From: Hysterangium stoloniferum
Lineage: Eukaryota > Basidiomycota > Agaricomycetes > Hysterangiales > Hysterangiaceae
Direction of reading: 5' to 3'
Assembly: GCA_015178975.1 (NCBI GenBank)
Contig: WHVD01000184.1
Coordinates: 90,030 to 154,029, forward strand
Length of the DNA stretch: 64,000 nucleotides
Shown in pieces: positions 21,606-34,153 of the stretch. The number at the start of each line of letters is the position of its first letter. Positions within the stretch are counted from its first letter, which is position 1. Both the position numbers and the translations under genes were made by a program. The notes beneath the pieces are model-generated. The model saw only the letters and a program-made list of their open reading frames with translations, did not search any database and had not been told where the DNA came from.

Positions 21606-22639
21606 AAGACCGTCCCACTTCCGCCGTTTTTTCTTTGAAGCACTAGTACTTCTCTCACTTGAGGGGATGGGGATCCTTTCACCACCTGATCCTAACCAAA
21701 TACGACCATCGGCAAGTCCACACGCGACCAGTCCATTAGAGGATATATCCAAACTTTGGATAAACGGCGGGGATAACGACACCTGAGCGGATGGCTCTGA
21801 TGGCCCTTCTATATGCCACTAGTAAGCAAAGAGGGAAGATATGTATATTGAAACAAACCTGACCGAATTTTAAGGAGGATAAGAATTTTCCAAGGGGAAA
21901 ATCAAAGTGTAACAGCGTGAAATCATAACCACCGGAAATAACTGTGCAAAAGGATGTTATGAGGAGACGTTAGGTTAACAGGACTACAGACGTTCGCGTG
22001 GGCGATCAGGTATAAATGAGACGTTTGTGCAGAGCTAATTATGTTGTGAAAAGTTTACCAAAGGGGAGAAACGTCTACATACATTGGAATGTAATGCCTT
22101 CATGACAATTTTTTCTCGAGATTTTAGGTCTATAACCCCAATAACGCCAGAGTCTAGTGAGTATGCCAAATGGGAGCCGTTGGTTGCGATCTAGCCAAGC
22201 AAGTAAACGGATTTTCTCCACGGGGCTAACACAGATGCAACCTCATTTAAGACGTCATCATCCTCTTCAGTGATGCGAATTTTGGTCAACGCGTCGTTTT
22301 CCACCAGAATCATCTTAGATGCAGACCCAAGCTCAAAGCATAAAACCTAGCCACTTTTAGAATAAATCAAATACGGTATTTACGTGTCTCAAAACGTACA
22401 TTCTGCCCACAAGCTAGCCAAACCGGAACGCTGTCGACCTTACCGCCGCCTTCGACAAAAACTAATGAAGAAACTTCCGAACCCAGATTCCTCGCTGCTT
22501 TCCAAACTTTCTTATAAGGAGCCTCATAAACTCTTAAAGTCCCATCATCCCCCGCCACTCCTAAATGGCCTGAATATGAAAACGCGGCAGCTGTGACGGA
22601 CGACGGTAAACGTAAGGATTCTGGTGCACTCATTGCCAA
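21242..22639 (-). CDS. WD40-repeat protein, WDR53-like
   Basis: Exon 1 (22400-22639) encodes MAMSAPESLRLPSSVTAAAF, a first blade GHLGVAGDDGTLRVY, and ends ACGQN. Exon 2 (22242-22346) reads VLCFELGSASKMILVEN; exon 3 begins at 22190 with HLAYSLDSGVIGVIDLKSR and the segment continues to HSNV. Downstream are VISGGYDFTLLHFDFPLGK, SLDISSNGLVACGLADGRIWLG and FKANSLAVNGTHIAVGGIDS, ending ISPPPLDT at 21242. Introns are ~50 bp. The join after HSNV could not be resolved, so either an odd splice site or a small lesion lies near 22000. Beta-propeller proteins of this type are scaffolds; the particular partner is unknown. Copies 1 and 3 of the duplication keep only its last exons. Confidence 0.75.
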
Positions 22640-22791
22640 TGGATGACTTGGGAGGTGAAAGCGTCACGTCACATTTACATAAAATTAGCGGACACGTGCC
22701 TATTCATACCACAGAGAAGAATTCTAGACCTATTAGAAAATCATTCTTTATTTTTAGACCAATAGGAGTAAGGATATTCTCTTCAACCCTC
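22640..22791. promoter_or_regulatory. Shared divergent promoter region
   Basis: Only 152 bp separate the start codons of the WD40 gene (-) and the glutamine-synthetase-like gene (+), so both must use this interval or reach into the other gene. No canonical TATA box stands out. Confidence 0.5.
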
Positions 22792-25041
22792 ATGTCACTA
22801 GCTCTTTCTTCTCCTCAAACATTGCAACACTTACGAGATCTTTTGAAGGATGATATCAAGGTCAAGGTAGCTGGTTAGTTATTCTGAAGTTTTTGATATT
22901 TAAATCAGCGTTATGGCCGCTAATGTACTTCTTGTTAGGCATTGACGGTACGATAACCGTATCTAAATAGCACTGATAGCAAATTCTATATTATCTCTAG
23001 TCGATGGCGTTCTACGTGGAAAGTATATGGTACGATGTGTCCTATGTCCGACCAAGCTGTTTAATTAACACATGTATCGCAGTCGAAGGAGAAATTCCTC
23101 AGTGCAGCCTTCGACACCAATGGATTTGGGTTTTGCAGCGTCATATTTGGTTGGGACATGCATGACCAGCTATACAGCAGAGAGCTCTCGGTATCCAACA
23201 AAAAGAATGGTTACCGCGATATATTGGCCAGAGTCGACCTTTCAACATACCGACGAATTCCTTGGGAATACAACGTCCCATTCTTCCTGGTGTCTTTCCA
23301 TGATCCTGACACTAAGGAACCATTATCGGTGTGCCCCAGAGGTACTCTAGCGAAAGCGGTAGCTGCGGCTAAGAAGAATGGCTGGGAATGTATAGCAGGT
23401 GTGGAATATGAAGTACGTAAAAGTATTCTCTGTAGTATACGTACTAACCCATATGTCTAGTACTTCCAATTCAAAGGTAGAAATATCATTTTATCCTTCC
23501 TAAAATGAAATTGTCTCAACTGGTCGAAGAAACCCCTCAATCACTCGTGGAGAAGAACTTCATGACTCCAATGCCTTTGACTCCCGGAAGTACGCAATTT
23601 ACTGTCTGACTAAGTATTTCTGTGCACTAAATTCTTTCAGTGCATGGATATTCACTTCTGCGCACCCAACTGAACCAACAATATTTCAACGACCTCTTTG
23701 ACGAGAGCGCGAAATTCGGGGTGAGTATCGAGGGTCACCGTACGTCTACATCCGTGATTTCTTTTCTTTCCTTTCATTAAAACGGAGACATCACAAGATA
23801 CCGAAACGGGTCCTGGTGGGTACCGTGAATTTTCTGCATTCCTCGGTAATAATAACCATTTTCGCGAAAGGTGTTTATGAGACTGCCCTGGCATATACCT
23901 CAGCTTCAACAATGGCCGACAACGCAATACTTTTCAAGTTCATTGCCAAATCAATTGGAATGAAACATGGCATTATACCTAGCTTCATGGCGAAGCCATG
24001 GGGCAACGTATGTGCTACAATATGTTTTTTGATGGCAATGGTCATTAACAAAATTATTGCAGCTTCCAGGTTGTAGCGGGTAAGTACAGACACGAATGTA
24101 TTTGATTTTATGATCTAAATCATATGGTTAGACACGTTCATGTTTCGTTGCGAACTGCAAGCGGGAAGAACTTATTCGCTGTGTCGGATTCCGAACTTAA
24201 GACAGGTCGCAAAGGAGCCGCAAACGATGAGACGAAGTTCCTGAGTCTGGAAGGAGAGCACTTCTTGGCTGGTATCCTGGATGGTTTAACAGATGGTTGG
24301 TCCTGATACTTGCTGTCTGTATGACGAACCTAACAAATACTGCAGTAGTTCCGCTGGTTGGTATAATCCATTCGTATTGTCTTTTTATGTTTAATCATGT
24401 ATCTAGTTGGTCCCCACAATCAATGGCTACAAGAGGCTTGTCGGCGGCGAGGTTAGCCTCATTTCCTCACCTTTGCACACTAGTCTGAAATGTATTAGGC
24501 GTTCTGGGCACCCAATGCTGTTACTTATGGTTATGACTCACGTGCAGCGTCAGTCCGAATTATCTCTCCGCCTTCCGTTCCACCATCAGGGACCCGGTTT
24601 GAAGTCCGGATAACCGGCGCAGATATGTAAGAAATATGCAATATCCGGCAGGGCCAAAAGATTCTGACGCATTTTGAGGCAGGAACCCTTACTATGCCCT
24701 CTCTACAATCTTCCTTCTGGGTTTACGTGGAATTGCAAAGAAGCTGCCTCTCACGACGCGTCCAATGTCCGAATTGGCGAATGATAAGAGCAGCGTTGTA
24801 CACCTGAGCAATTCATTGGAGAGCGCTACTGTCAATATGATGAAAGCCGGTAGTGTCGCCCGTGAGATATTTGGAGATGAATTCGTAGAGCACTATGGCG
24901 GGACTCGTGAGCACGAAGTTAAACTGTGGAATCAGGCTGTTACGAACTGGGAAGGTATGTAGATCCATATATTGCTTCCTACGATCAATTCTGACTTCTT
25001 ATATCTTATTTTCAGTGGAGCGGTATTTGGAACTCACTTGA
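22792..25041 (+). CDS. Type-I glutamine-synthetase-like enzyme, 16 exons, five exons of 9-18 nt
   Basis: Exons 22792-22873, 22939-22947, 23001-23029, 23083-23412, 23461-23476, 23530-23589, 23641-23739, 23798-23815, 23871-24007, 24063-24079, 24132-24295, 24346-24356, 24407-24451, 24499-24626, 24683-24954 and 25016-25041 join in frame with GT/AG introns to 480 residues. Motifs: VDGVLRGKYM near the N-terminus; FGFCSVIFGWDMHD; HTETGPGVYE (metal/glutamate site); KPWGNLPGCSGHVHVSL (ATP-binding signature); PTINGYKRLVGGE; NAVTYGYDSRAASVRI; end VERYLELT. Length and motifs fit the fungal relatives of bacterial GlnA, whose members ligate ammonia or amines to glutamate using ATP; FluG and polyamine-glutamyl ligases are relatives, so the substrate is uncertain. 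The frame is fully open, so the gene looks functional. Confidence 0.92.
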
Positions 25042-25427
25042 ATGTCGGTAGGTCGGATGACAGGTAGTTCGGCCATGTCGACTGAAAGATTTGTTTGTTG
25101 TTAGCTATTTATCACTTAAGGTTGACTTCTTGCAATAATCAAGGCTGTGACGCACGTATTGTACATTGAGCTTATTACCTCTGACCAAATCCAACCAAGT
25201 CGTGCTTCTTAGATCGGACTATAAGTACGAGGACGAGCAGCCTAATTGTCGGTGTATCCCATCAACTACCGCGTCGAAGTGGTAGTTGAACTTAAGAGAA
25301 CGCAGAATATATTCGTCAAGTCATAACTAGTCGTAAAGCTAATGTCATAAGATAAATGATAGTAAATAAAAAGATGTAGGAGGTGCAATTGTTCCAGTGA
25401 AAAAGAAAGAAGCCGAGTCCGAGAACA
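25042..25427. other. Convergent 3' region
   Basis: 386 bp between the stop codons of the glutamine-synthetase-like gene (+) and the membrane-protein gene (-). No gene or repeat seen. Confidence 0.5.
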
Positions 25428-27295
25428 TCATGTCCGTGTCCGCGGTGACGCCCTACTGGCGTGTAAATCCATAATGTCGAAATATACACTAAACCCAAAT
25501 GACATGAAGAGAAAGCACGCCGTCGCCGTGGCAAGATTGTACGAAGTGCACCTATCACAACGGTTTCAGCACACCATCTACTCTACCAAACAAAATTTGT
25601 AGAACTCACCAGCCATTGAATTGACCAGGCGGGCACCTCTTCCCAAAGAGAACGAAGATAAAGACTGCGGCTGACACGATCAAACATAAAATGTCCACGA
25701 CAAACATCTTCTTTAAGAAGGAACGGGCTGCTATCCATTCTTTCTCTAGCGCCAGGCCTTGGAAGACACTTCGACGTGCATTCCCACCATTACGAGGCCC
25801 TCGTTTCCGTGATGACGCTTGTGAACCGTCAAAGTTCCCCTCATCATCCGACCCGTAATCATCTCTGCGACCACCAGGAAACATGCTTGGATCAACAATC
25901 AGGTTGACGTGGACATCAGCTGTTCCGTTGCCTTTGCCTTTTTTGCCCTTTTTCTTTTTCTTCTGGCCACTTTGCACAGGAAGGACCATCATGCCACCTG
26001 GCATATTTGGAAAGGGCCCGTTGGCTTTCTTTCGCTTGCTACAACAACACGGTCGCAGGGCAAAAAGATAGAAAGTTAGGGAAAAGCTGATGATGCTAAG
26101 AGCATAGAGGGCGAAAGCAGGTGGCTGTGAGGATGGCGGCGCTGGCGTCGGTGATTTGATGAACTACACAAATGCTTCATCTCAATAGATCACACGAGAT
26201 TGAAATTCGACGTACCAATGCACCATATATCGAACTGGCACCAGTCGCCAGCGCAAAAATGGCCTGGGCCCATCTAGCCAAGGCCCGCTTCTTAGGACCT
26301 CGTGTTATCAAGTCACCTTTGTCGTCTACACTTCCGATAATAGGCTGGTCTGCCACTTCCTTATCGCCTTTCTTCCCAAACTCATACTCAAGCATCCGTA
26401 TACGTTCCTCTTTAATCGAATCATCTACGGGCGGACTATTGTCATCCGTGAGCTGAGAGCTCCATGGTAGAAGATTTCTTGAGCTGTCAGAAGTTCTTGA
26501 TGGCACACCATAGGATGATGATTGGGAATAAGGCGGTAGTGATGATCGCTTTGGTTTATGAGGCTCGTCATACCAACCTCGTGAAAAGGCAGGAAAACGA
26601 GATAGATCTACTTCATCTGGATCTTCCAGCATGGGTGATGCCAGACGAGGTGATTTCAATCTAGGTGACGAAGAGGCGGCAGAAAATATGGCGGGTTTCC
26701 CTTTCTGGGGATTCTCTCCGGAAACAGGGGCAAGAAACGAAGGGAGGGAATATGGTCGCCGGTTAGGATATGGATGTGTGCTGCTGTAAGTTTCATGAGT
26801 CTCATACGAGGACTCTCCAGACACAAGAGATGGCGGGGCTTGGTTAAAGGAGTCATGACTTTGTGCAGAGAATGGTCGTAAGTTATCGGGGGATGGAGGG
26901 TATTCAGGATATGAGCCAAATGGAGGCTGTGGGTTTGATACCTGGAATCTACTAGTGTGGATCGGCGTAGGGACAGACAATGGATGGACATGTGAAGTAT
27001 GTGGAAACGGCGGGTATGGACTGTCCTGCCCTACACCACCAGGCCTCCTAAGTGTTTGAGCGTAGTCGGCGAGGTCCAATGCTTCGATCGAATCTTCTGA
27101 GGCCTCCTGTCTCGATCCCCGTAAAAAAGATCCTGGAACTTGATCTTGGGAATAATAGTTGTGCATGCCTTGACTATAGGTGACATCATCATCATAGTTA
27201 ATAGGTGACCATGGTCTTCTAGCACGCTGGGGGAAGGAAGAGGTTCCTGCCCGGCTCGCAGTTGCTTCAACCTCGAAGTGTCCTGGGAATTGCAT
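25428..27295 (-). CDS. Four-TM membrane protein with long Pro/Ser-rich N-terminus
   Basis: Three exons (26216-27295, 25610-26163, 25428-25551) join through GT/AG introns to 585 residues. Residues 1-330 are rich in Pro, Ser and Tyr (YPEYPPSPDNLRPFSAQSHD) and probably disordered and cytoplasmic. Hydrophobic stretches follow: WAQAIFALATGASSIYGALV, FALYALSIISFSLTFYLFAL, a short loop with a KKKKKGKKGKG stretch, FVVDILCLIVSAAVFIFVLF and ATATACFLFMSFGFSVYFDI. The end is RASPRTRT. No catalytic motif is visible. I believe related proteins exist across Agaricomycetes, but I cannot name a family. Confidence 0.82.
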
Positions 27296-27673
27296 TTGTG
27301 TGTTCGTGAAGGTCGTAAATGTTTTAAAAGTATTGAGTGTCTACCAGTAACTGGCGACTGCCCTTGCAAGCCGTCTTCAACGAGTAAGACAGGCTAGGGC
27401 GTTGACCGTACGTATGCTGGGTATTAGGTAAAGCTACGCTGATGACTCAGCTGTGCCGTCATTTCTTAATTTTAAGCTAAGTCGCGGCGAAAAATCAAAT
27501 ATTATATGGAAATTGATTCTATGTACTCTAATGATTGCTGTTGATAAAAAAAAAGGTCAGTCAGGGAAAGGCTAATTTTAAAAGTATTTCAGTGAATAGG
27601 GGTCCTCTAAAAGCGAGAGATGAGTGGGGCGCCAGATAGAAGTAAACACCAGGAGAAGACAGCGCAGTCCGTA

Positions 27674-29009
27674 TCATAACTTTCCCAGCACGCCGCGCAA
27701 CAACTTCTCCTTTTCTTTTGCAGAATCTTCCTTCAGCATAGCTTTGTATTTCTTGTCTAGGGACGCAACTGTACGAGCCATATTGTCCTCAAGTTGATCA
27801 AGGACGCCAACTTGCAGATCAGCTAACAGCAGGCGACGAGGTGTTAATCTTCCAAGCAAGAGCGATTCAAGAGTACCTACTGAGTTCTTGGATCTTAGCG
27901 TCGAGATTCACCCATAACTGCGCTCGGGCATCATGTGCTTGCTTTAGTTGGACCAGTAATTTTTTTATTTCAGCCTCAAGTGCATAGTTAGGCATGGATA
28001 TCGTCAAGAAACAAATGAAACAAGCCGTACTTGGCCGCATGCCAGGTCATCCTTGAGTTCTGCTTGCAAGTGAGAGGCTTCGACGTGACGTTTATCACAA
28101 GCGCTGTTGAAGTAGACTATGCCTTTCCTACAGTAAATAGCGGAATTGTTCGAGCCCCAGACGGTTGTGATGATGAGACGTTTAGATCCTACCCTCTACT
28201 AGCATCTACACTCTGATCGACTTGGATGTGGGCTTGGCGAATGTCGTCGATAGCAGAAGCAAGTCCGTTGCAAAGTTCTCGTTGGAGTTCATGAGCTTTC
28301 TCCTGGAACGGTACTAGACACAAAGTGAAGTACAACGTAGTGACTGCATTACTTGTAAACCATACTTTTTAGATATTCGACAAGGGCGATAGCGCGCTCT
28401 TCCTCGGTTTCGGGGTTGCTAAAGCGTCGTTAGTAACGTGGATGCAAATCAAGAGCTCTACATATAAACGATGCGGAAGACGACGACTTCGCACATTCTG
28501 AAGTGTGATGTATATTGTGCATGGACCGCACAACTCACTCTTCGCCATACTGTGCGATCAAAGTTAACCCGTCGAGCCAGTCATGCTCGTCTTCATCACT
28601 GTCGTCTTCATCACTGCTTGTTACGGGATTCGACCTGTTATCTTCATCTTCAACCACGTGTTTTTTGTTCTTAGCCATCGAATCAAATGTGTTGTCTACA
28701 TCGTCCTGCCGCTGATGATGTTTGCGAAGCTGCAGGGTGTTTTGAGCTCTAGGAGCGGAGCTAGCAGATATCCGAGTAGCCTTGGGTGATTCAAGCAATT
28801 TATTTTTCTTTTCTATAAACACAGAAAGTCAGGTCGAACAGGAGTTGACCTTGATTATTAAGTCGAACTGGTCGTGGAATGCTTAGTTAAAGGTCCTCGT
28901 TTTCGAAGGAGTTCCTCGACCATGCTCGACCTAATTTTAGTCTTTCCATTAGAAATTCTGCCTCGAGAAGTGGATTTGCTGTGTAAAGGCGACTCAGAGG
29001 AACGGCCCA
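27674..29009 (-). CDS. Coiled-coil protein of unknown function
   Basis: A chain of exons on the minus strand: probable start MGRSSESPLHSKSTSRGRIS at 29009, an acidic segment (SSDEDDSDEDEHDWLDGL), then NPETEEERAIALVEYLK, FQEKAHELQRELCNGLASAI, PNYALEAEIKKLLVQLKQA and the last exon ending LKEDSAKEKEKLLRGVLGKL. The second half is almost entirely heptad-like helix with few prolines. The join between the first two exons was not resolved (stops follow HSTTSST), so the start is tentative. It resembles small structural proteins such as kinetochore or tether subunits in composition only; no family is claimed. Confidence 0.6.
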
Positions 29010-29193
29010 TGTTGTAGGAGGTAAAGGTAGTTCGCGTCTATCGAGGCGATAGGCGCCCTTCAAATTTACTTGTGAAAAGGCTCTATCGACAGTAAACGTT
29101 CCCTTGAAAGGTCAAGGAGGTAGGTAGTATTGTTTGGATTTGTTCAGTCATGACTACTTATTCTCTGCTTACAGAGCAGCCGTTATCAGGAGC
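29010..29193. promoter_or_regulatory. Shared divergent promoter region, coiled-coil gene / UTP21
   Basis: 184 bp between the two probable start codons. The UTP21 leader may include a short intron ending TTACAG just before the start. Confidence 0.4.
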
Positions 29194-32100
29194 ATGGCTC
29201 CTACAAAAACTTCAACCGTGGCTGCTGTTGCACCAGACGATGCCTCTAGGCCGCGAAAACGTCCAAAACGCAATAAAAGAAAAACAGCAATTGCTTCCCC
29301 AAAAGAAAGATATACAAATAATCTTTTTGTACCGTTTCGTGCATTAGGATTTGTCACCAATCATGTCCCATTCGTTCTGCAGACAAGGTCTTATAAAGGA
29401 GCTGCTGAAGGTCCGCGAATTCATATCCTTACCTGCCTAGGACGTTCGTGGGCACTTTGGGAAGGCGGTAAAATGACACTGCTATTCATTGGTATGTGGC
29501 GTTTTGTATTAAGAGTAAGACAGCAATGCTGAAACGTACAGGGCCTGACACGGAGGATCCGATATCCTCATTAGCCATAGATGGCGATGCTGTGTGGGCA
29601 GCCCATGGCATTCATGCATCAAAATATCTTCGGGGCAAGGAGGTTGCTGCGTTTTAGTTACTGAACGAATGCTTCTCTAATACCTTCCACGTTAATATAG
29701 GTAGCTCGCGTCTCCAACCCTTTAGGCACACAATTGTCGTCGCTTGTTATCTTCGGTTCGCAGTTATTATCTTTAACTGAGGATGGACGACACCTTCTCG
29801 TGTGGGATACTCAGAATAATGGTGAGTTACTCCGATCTATCAATGAATCTGTTCTAAATGGCTTTTAGCATTGTCTTCGACAATTGCCTTTGATCCTGAC
29901 TTTACTGCAACGTGTGTCCTTCACCCCGCCACGTATCTTAATAAAATCCTTGTCGGATCCTCTCAAGGGTCTCTTCAACTGTGGAACATCCGCACGCAGT
30001 CATGCATTCATCGCTTCTCGCCCACAGACCTACAATCTCTTCCCTCGTCGTCCCCATCTCCCAGCCCTATTACGGCGTTAGTTCAATCGCCTGCTATTGA
30101 CGTTGTTGGCATTGGTTTTGCATCAGGAGAAATATCTGTTTATGATATCCGGGCAGGTGAACGCTTAATGAGAATATTCATGGAGGGTGGGGCCGTCCAG
30201 TCATTGAGTTTTAGAAGCGGCAGGTGCTTCCTTCGGGGTAAATGCTCATTACTGATGACCCCCTTCAGATGAGCATGCTGTGTTGGCAAGCGCCTCCTCT
30301 ACTGGCCACGTCGCTTTGTGGGATCTCAGCCATCAAGGGCGTTTACTTCACATCGTCAGAGGTGCTCACGATGGGCCGGTATCCTCCATAGAATGGATAC
30401 CTGGCCAACCAGTTCTCATTACTTCAGGCGACGACAATAGTGTCAAGGTTGTTGAAGTACTTCTTTACATGTCATGGCATTACTGATATGATCTGCAACC
30501 TTATAGCAATGGCTATTTGACTCACCAACCGCACCCCCACGGTTACTCAAATTCCGAGCGGGACATCATTTCCCGCCACATGTGATCCGATACTACGGAG
30601 AAGATGGGAAGCAACTTTTGACTGCCTCCCGAGATCGAAGTCTGCGGTGCACATCGGTCGTTCGCGACTCACGAAGCTTCGAGCTATCTCAAGGTGAGTT
30701 TATTTTGGTATTTCACCCTGGGTGAGTTACCGACACGCCCCCTAGGCTCTTTACTAAAAAAAGCTACGTCTCTATCGACTCCCATTGCCAACCTAAAGTT
30801 CCCGCCTGTGACATCTCTTGCATTCTCATCCGCACGATCCAAAGATTGGGAGGACGTATTAACGGCACATACGGATGAAGCGTTCGCTCGCACATGGTCT
30901 GTTCAGAACAAGAAAGTGGGGCGTTGGACATTCGGTACAGCCGATAAAGGAAAGGCTGGGTCTGTAAAGGTCAGGGGTTGTGCCAGTTATCCTGTTTATG
31001 CCGACTAATATATTGTCTCCTAGGCAGTCTGTGTCAGTGCGTGCGGTAATTTTGGTATTGCAGGATCCTCTACAGGGGTCATCCTCATGTGGAACATGCA
31101 ATCCGGAATACAACGTAAAACTTTCAATATTGGGCCCGCGCCACAGCAAGTGGCGGAACGCGGATTTGGAACCAAAAAAAAAGACCGTGCTGTTGTTGGT
31201 CTTGCCAGTGATGTTCTTGACCGTGTTGTGGTGGCATGTACAATGGATGGGACTTTGAACGTAAGTTTATTTTGTATATTATCAGAAATGATTTAGGTTG
31301 ACCACGCGGTGTAGTTTTTTGACTTCCACAGCCAAAACTTAGAACATGTACTTATTCTTCCGTCTACCGCATCGCAAACACTGCTACAAAGGGACAGCAA
31401 TCTCCTTGCTGTTGTCTGCGACGACCTTGTTGTGCGAATAGTAGATATTGAAACACAGCGGATAGTCCGAGAATTGACAGGATTCAAGGGCCGTGTCTTA
31501 GATATTGTACGTCTTATCGACGCATATGGTTGAAATATTTCTTATGTATTGCTTATATTTTACAAGGCATTTTCGCCCGATTCTAGATGGCTCATCGTGA
31601 CGTCGTTAGATTCGATTATTCGAACATACGATGTTCCAACTGGTCGCCTAATTGATGCATTCCGTACAGCTTCTATTGCCACAAGCATAGCATTTTCTCC
31701 CACAGGTGATTTTCTTGCGACATCGCATGTCGACAGTGTTGGGGTATATTTGTGGTATATGCCCATTTACTAGTATCCCATACGCCGTTTCTCTAAACAT
31801 AATCTTGAAGGGCCAATCGGGCGCAATACGGTGAAGTGTCGTTCAAAACCATCACCGACGAGGACATGAGCGATGTCGCGTTGCCAACCATGCAAGGCTT
31901 TGGAGAGGATGAAGGTAACATCACAATTAATTTCTCCTTAGGGTTACACCTAATTTATTTTCATCCTGTAGCACTGGAAGGCTTAACAGGTCTTACACTT
32001 AAGGATGAGTCAAGCTTATTTATCACACCCGATCAGCTCGACGGCGAGCTGGTGACATTGACACTATTACCTCGCTCAAGATGGCAGACCCTATTAAACA

Positions 32101-32758
32101 TCGAAACTATCCAGGTATTCTTCGTTCTATATCCGTCTCGTTATGTTGTTCGCTGAGGCTCGCCTAGCAACGGAACAAACCCAAGGAACCGCCTAAGCCT
32201 CCAGAGAAAGCACCATTCTTTCTTCCTACGGTGGCAGGCATCGAGCCTAGATTTGATGTGCAGCAAAGTCAGCCGAACGGCCCAGAGGCTAAACAGTCAA
32301 CAAGACTTTTGGATGCTATGGCCCGTGGGCTAGAAAGCGAATTCTATAAAACCTTATCTTCATCGAAATCGGATGGTGACTGTAGGCAAAGTCAAGTTTT
32401 GTTAATCGACCTTGCATTTTGATTATTATGTGTCTCAGATGAAGATTTTTTCACATATGTCAAAAGGCTATCACCCGCAGCAATCGATGTAGAAATGCGC
32501 TCGTTATTGACCCCAGAGAACCTGGATGTCTTTCTACAAGCCCTAACGCAACGATTACGTTCACATCGGGACTTCGAAGCTGTTCAAACCTTCCTCAACG
32601 TTTTTCTTCGAATCCACGGGGATGTTCTCGTGGAAAACACGGAACTGCAAAGATCGTTACAGACACTCTTGAGTGTCCAAAAATCGGAGAGTATGCGGAT
32701 AGTAGATCAGATTTCAGCAGCGTTGGGAACGTTGAGTTTTGTACGGGATACTTTATAG
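29194..32758 (+). CDS. UTP21: U3 snoRNP protein UTP21 (WDR36 homologue)
   Basis: Start MAPTKTSTVAAVAPDDASRP with a basic RPRKRPKRNKRK stretch, then LFVPFRALGFVTNHVPF, the hallmark opening of UTP21. Two seven-bladed WD40 propellers follow (for example VLASASSTGHVALWDLSHQG, MWNMQSGIQRKTFNIG, AFSPDSRWLIVTSLDSIIRT, TSIAFSPTGDFLATSHVDSV), and the C-terminal Utp21 domain (KPKEPPKPPEKAPFFLPTVA; LLTPENLDVFLQALTQRLRS) ends at VRDTL. Many short introns; all pieces are open. The protein belongs to the small-subunit processome and is needed for 18S rRNA maturation in the nucleolus. It is the best identified host gene of the window. Confidence 0.95.
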
Positions 32759-33539
32759 TGTATTCGGAAAGTGGACCACTGTGTTGTTGGGCCCATATGA
32801 GAACTGTTCTCCTACCAAATATTTGCAAATACATATTGTGGACCATGCTCAGTGAGGCTGATGCATGATTTAACCTGTGCACACCTAAACTACCACCAAA
32901 CCTATCATGTCAGAAGGTGATTCACTGACTGACACATTGATTGCTACAAGTATTTCATTACAAGCTTATTAAAGCCTTTTAGTTTGTGCATTTATAATAG
33001 ACCCAACTCATACTATGTGTAAAGATCTGTTCCTGGAAACTCCTCAGACTATTCTCCAGATATAATATCAGTTTCTGAAACATATTCTGGATTAGTGTTA
33101 AGATCTGGAATCCACTGGAACCTGACCCTCATCCCTCAAGGACCCCTCAACTCAGTTCCCAATCAGATATTCTGCCCTCAACTAGATGCCTCACCTTACT
33201 GTATGTATGTCCTGGAACCTGTCAGACTCTGCCCCTTCCCAGCTAACCTCTCCAAGTGTCTTTGGTCATTGCCTGACCCAGACTCCCTGTGTTCCTCTAA
33301 ATGTTTCCATAATTCATGACTCAACCCTCACCAGATTATATCTGTGTCAACCCTCATCACTTTCTCTAAATTAATGTTCCCACTTCCCTGAACCCATTGG
33401 ACTTGCTCAACTGGAACTCCAGTCAGACTCACTGCATTCTTATAAATGCTTCAGTAATCCATTTCTGGACTATAGTGGATATCCCATGGATATTCCTGTT
33501 GGAATAATAGCATTGACCACTTAGAACACAGGGGGAGAA
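32759..33539. other. Intergenic, no gene seen
   Basis: Noncoding; short ORFs have no recognisable content. The right end (ACAGGGGGAGA at 33528-33538) looks like a polypurine tract preceding the LTR at 33540, so part of this stretch may be the decayed 3' end of another Copia-2 copy. Confidence 0.4.
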
Positions 33540-33789
33540 TGCTGACTTGGCAATGTGCTGCCAAAGTAGTATATACAGTATATCTTAGTGAGAAGTTTTT
33601 GCCACCTTAGTTGCTCACCTAATGGTCCAACTGAGGCATAAGTAGTGATACCATACTTATCATGATATACATACCTATACCAACCTACATGTAGTTATAC
33701 ATTATATGTAGGTAGTTAATCTTAATTGCTCGCCTAATGGTCCCAACTAAGGCTTATACATTATAGTTTTTACTCCATTAATTTCTACA
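33540..33789 (+). repeat. Copia-2 LTR, 250 bp
   Basis: Begins TGCTGACTTGGCAATG and ends TTTCTACA, with a purine-rich tract on its left and the GGTTATGGGCCC primer site on its right. Only one copy in the window, so the outer edge is inferred. Confidence 0.6.
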
Positions 33790-33801
33790 GGTTATGGGCC
33801 C
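33790..33801 (+). other. Copia-2 primer-binding site (initiator tRNA-Met anticodon arm)
   Basis: GGTTATGGGCCC immediately after the LTR, identical to the Copia-1 site and complementary to the anticodon stem-loop of initiator tRNA-Met. Confidence 0.78.
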
Positions 33802-34153
33802 TGCTGGCCAAATTGATGCTGCATTACTTCCCATGAGTCAAACCCTGCCCTGTTAGGGACTGTCTGTACTCAGACTACAGTAGATGCCATGTACCCAAGT
33901 CAATTACAAAGTTAAGGACCTACTGTCTTTAACTCCCTATATTATATACATGGTTGTGCATCTAGCTAAGACCTAAAGCAGTACTAGGTGTCATGCACAG
34001 ACCTTCTCAGATCTCATGCACAGACCTCGTAATCTAATATCTAAACACTACTAAAGATATCTGTCAATAGCACTAACCCAAACCTTGGGATGTCAGATAG
34101 GACAACAAATATAGATTTATCTGTCTAGGGTTGGCATTAAGACACACCCTGAC

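Noticed and set aside
26172-26991. Plus- and minus-strand ORFs overlapping the membrane-protein gene
   Set aside because: Shadows of the long first exon of the gene that starts at 27295.
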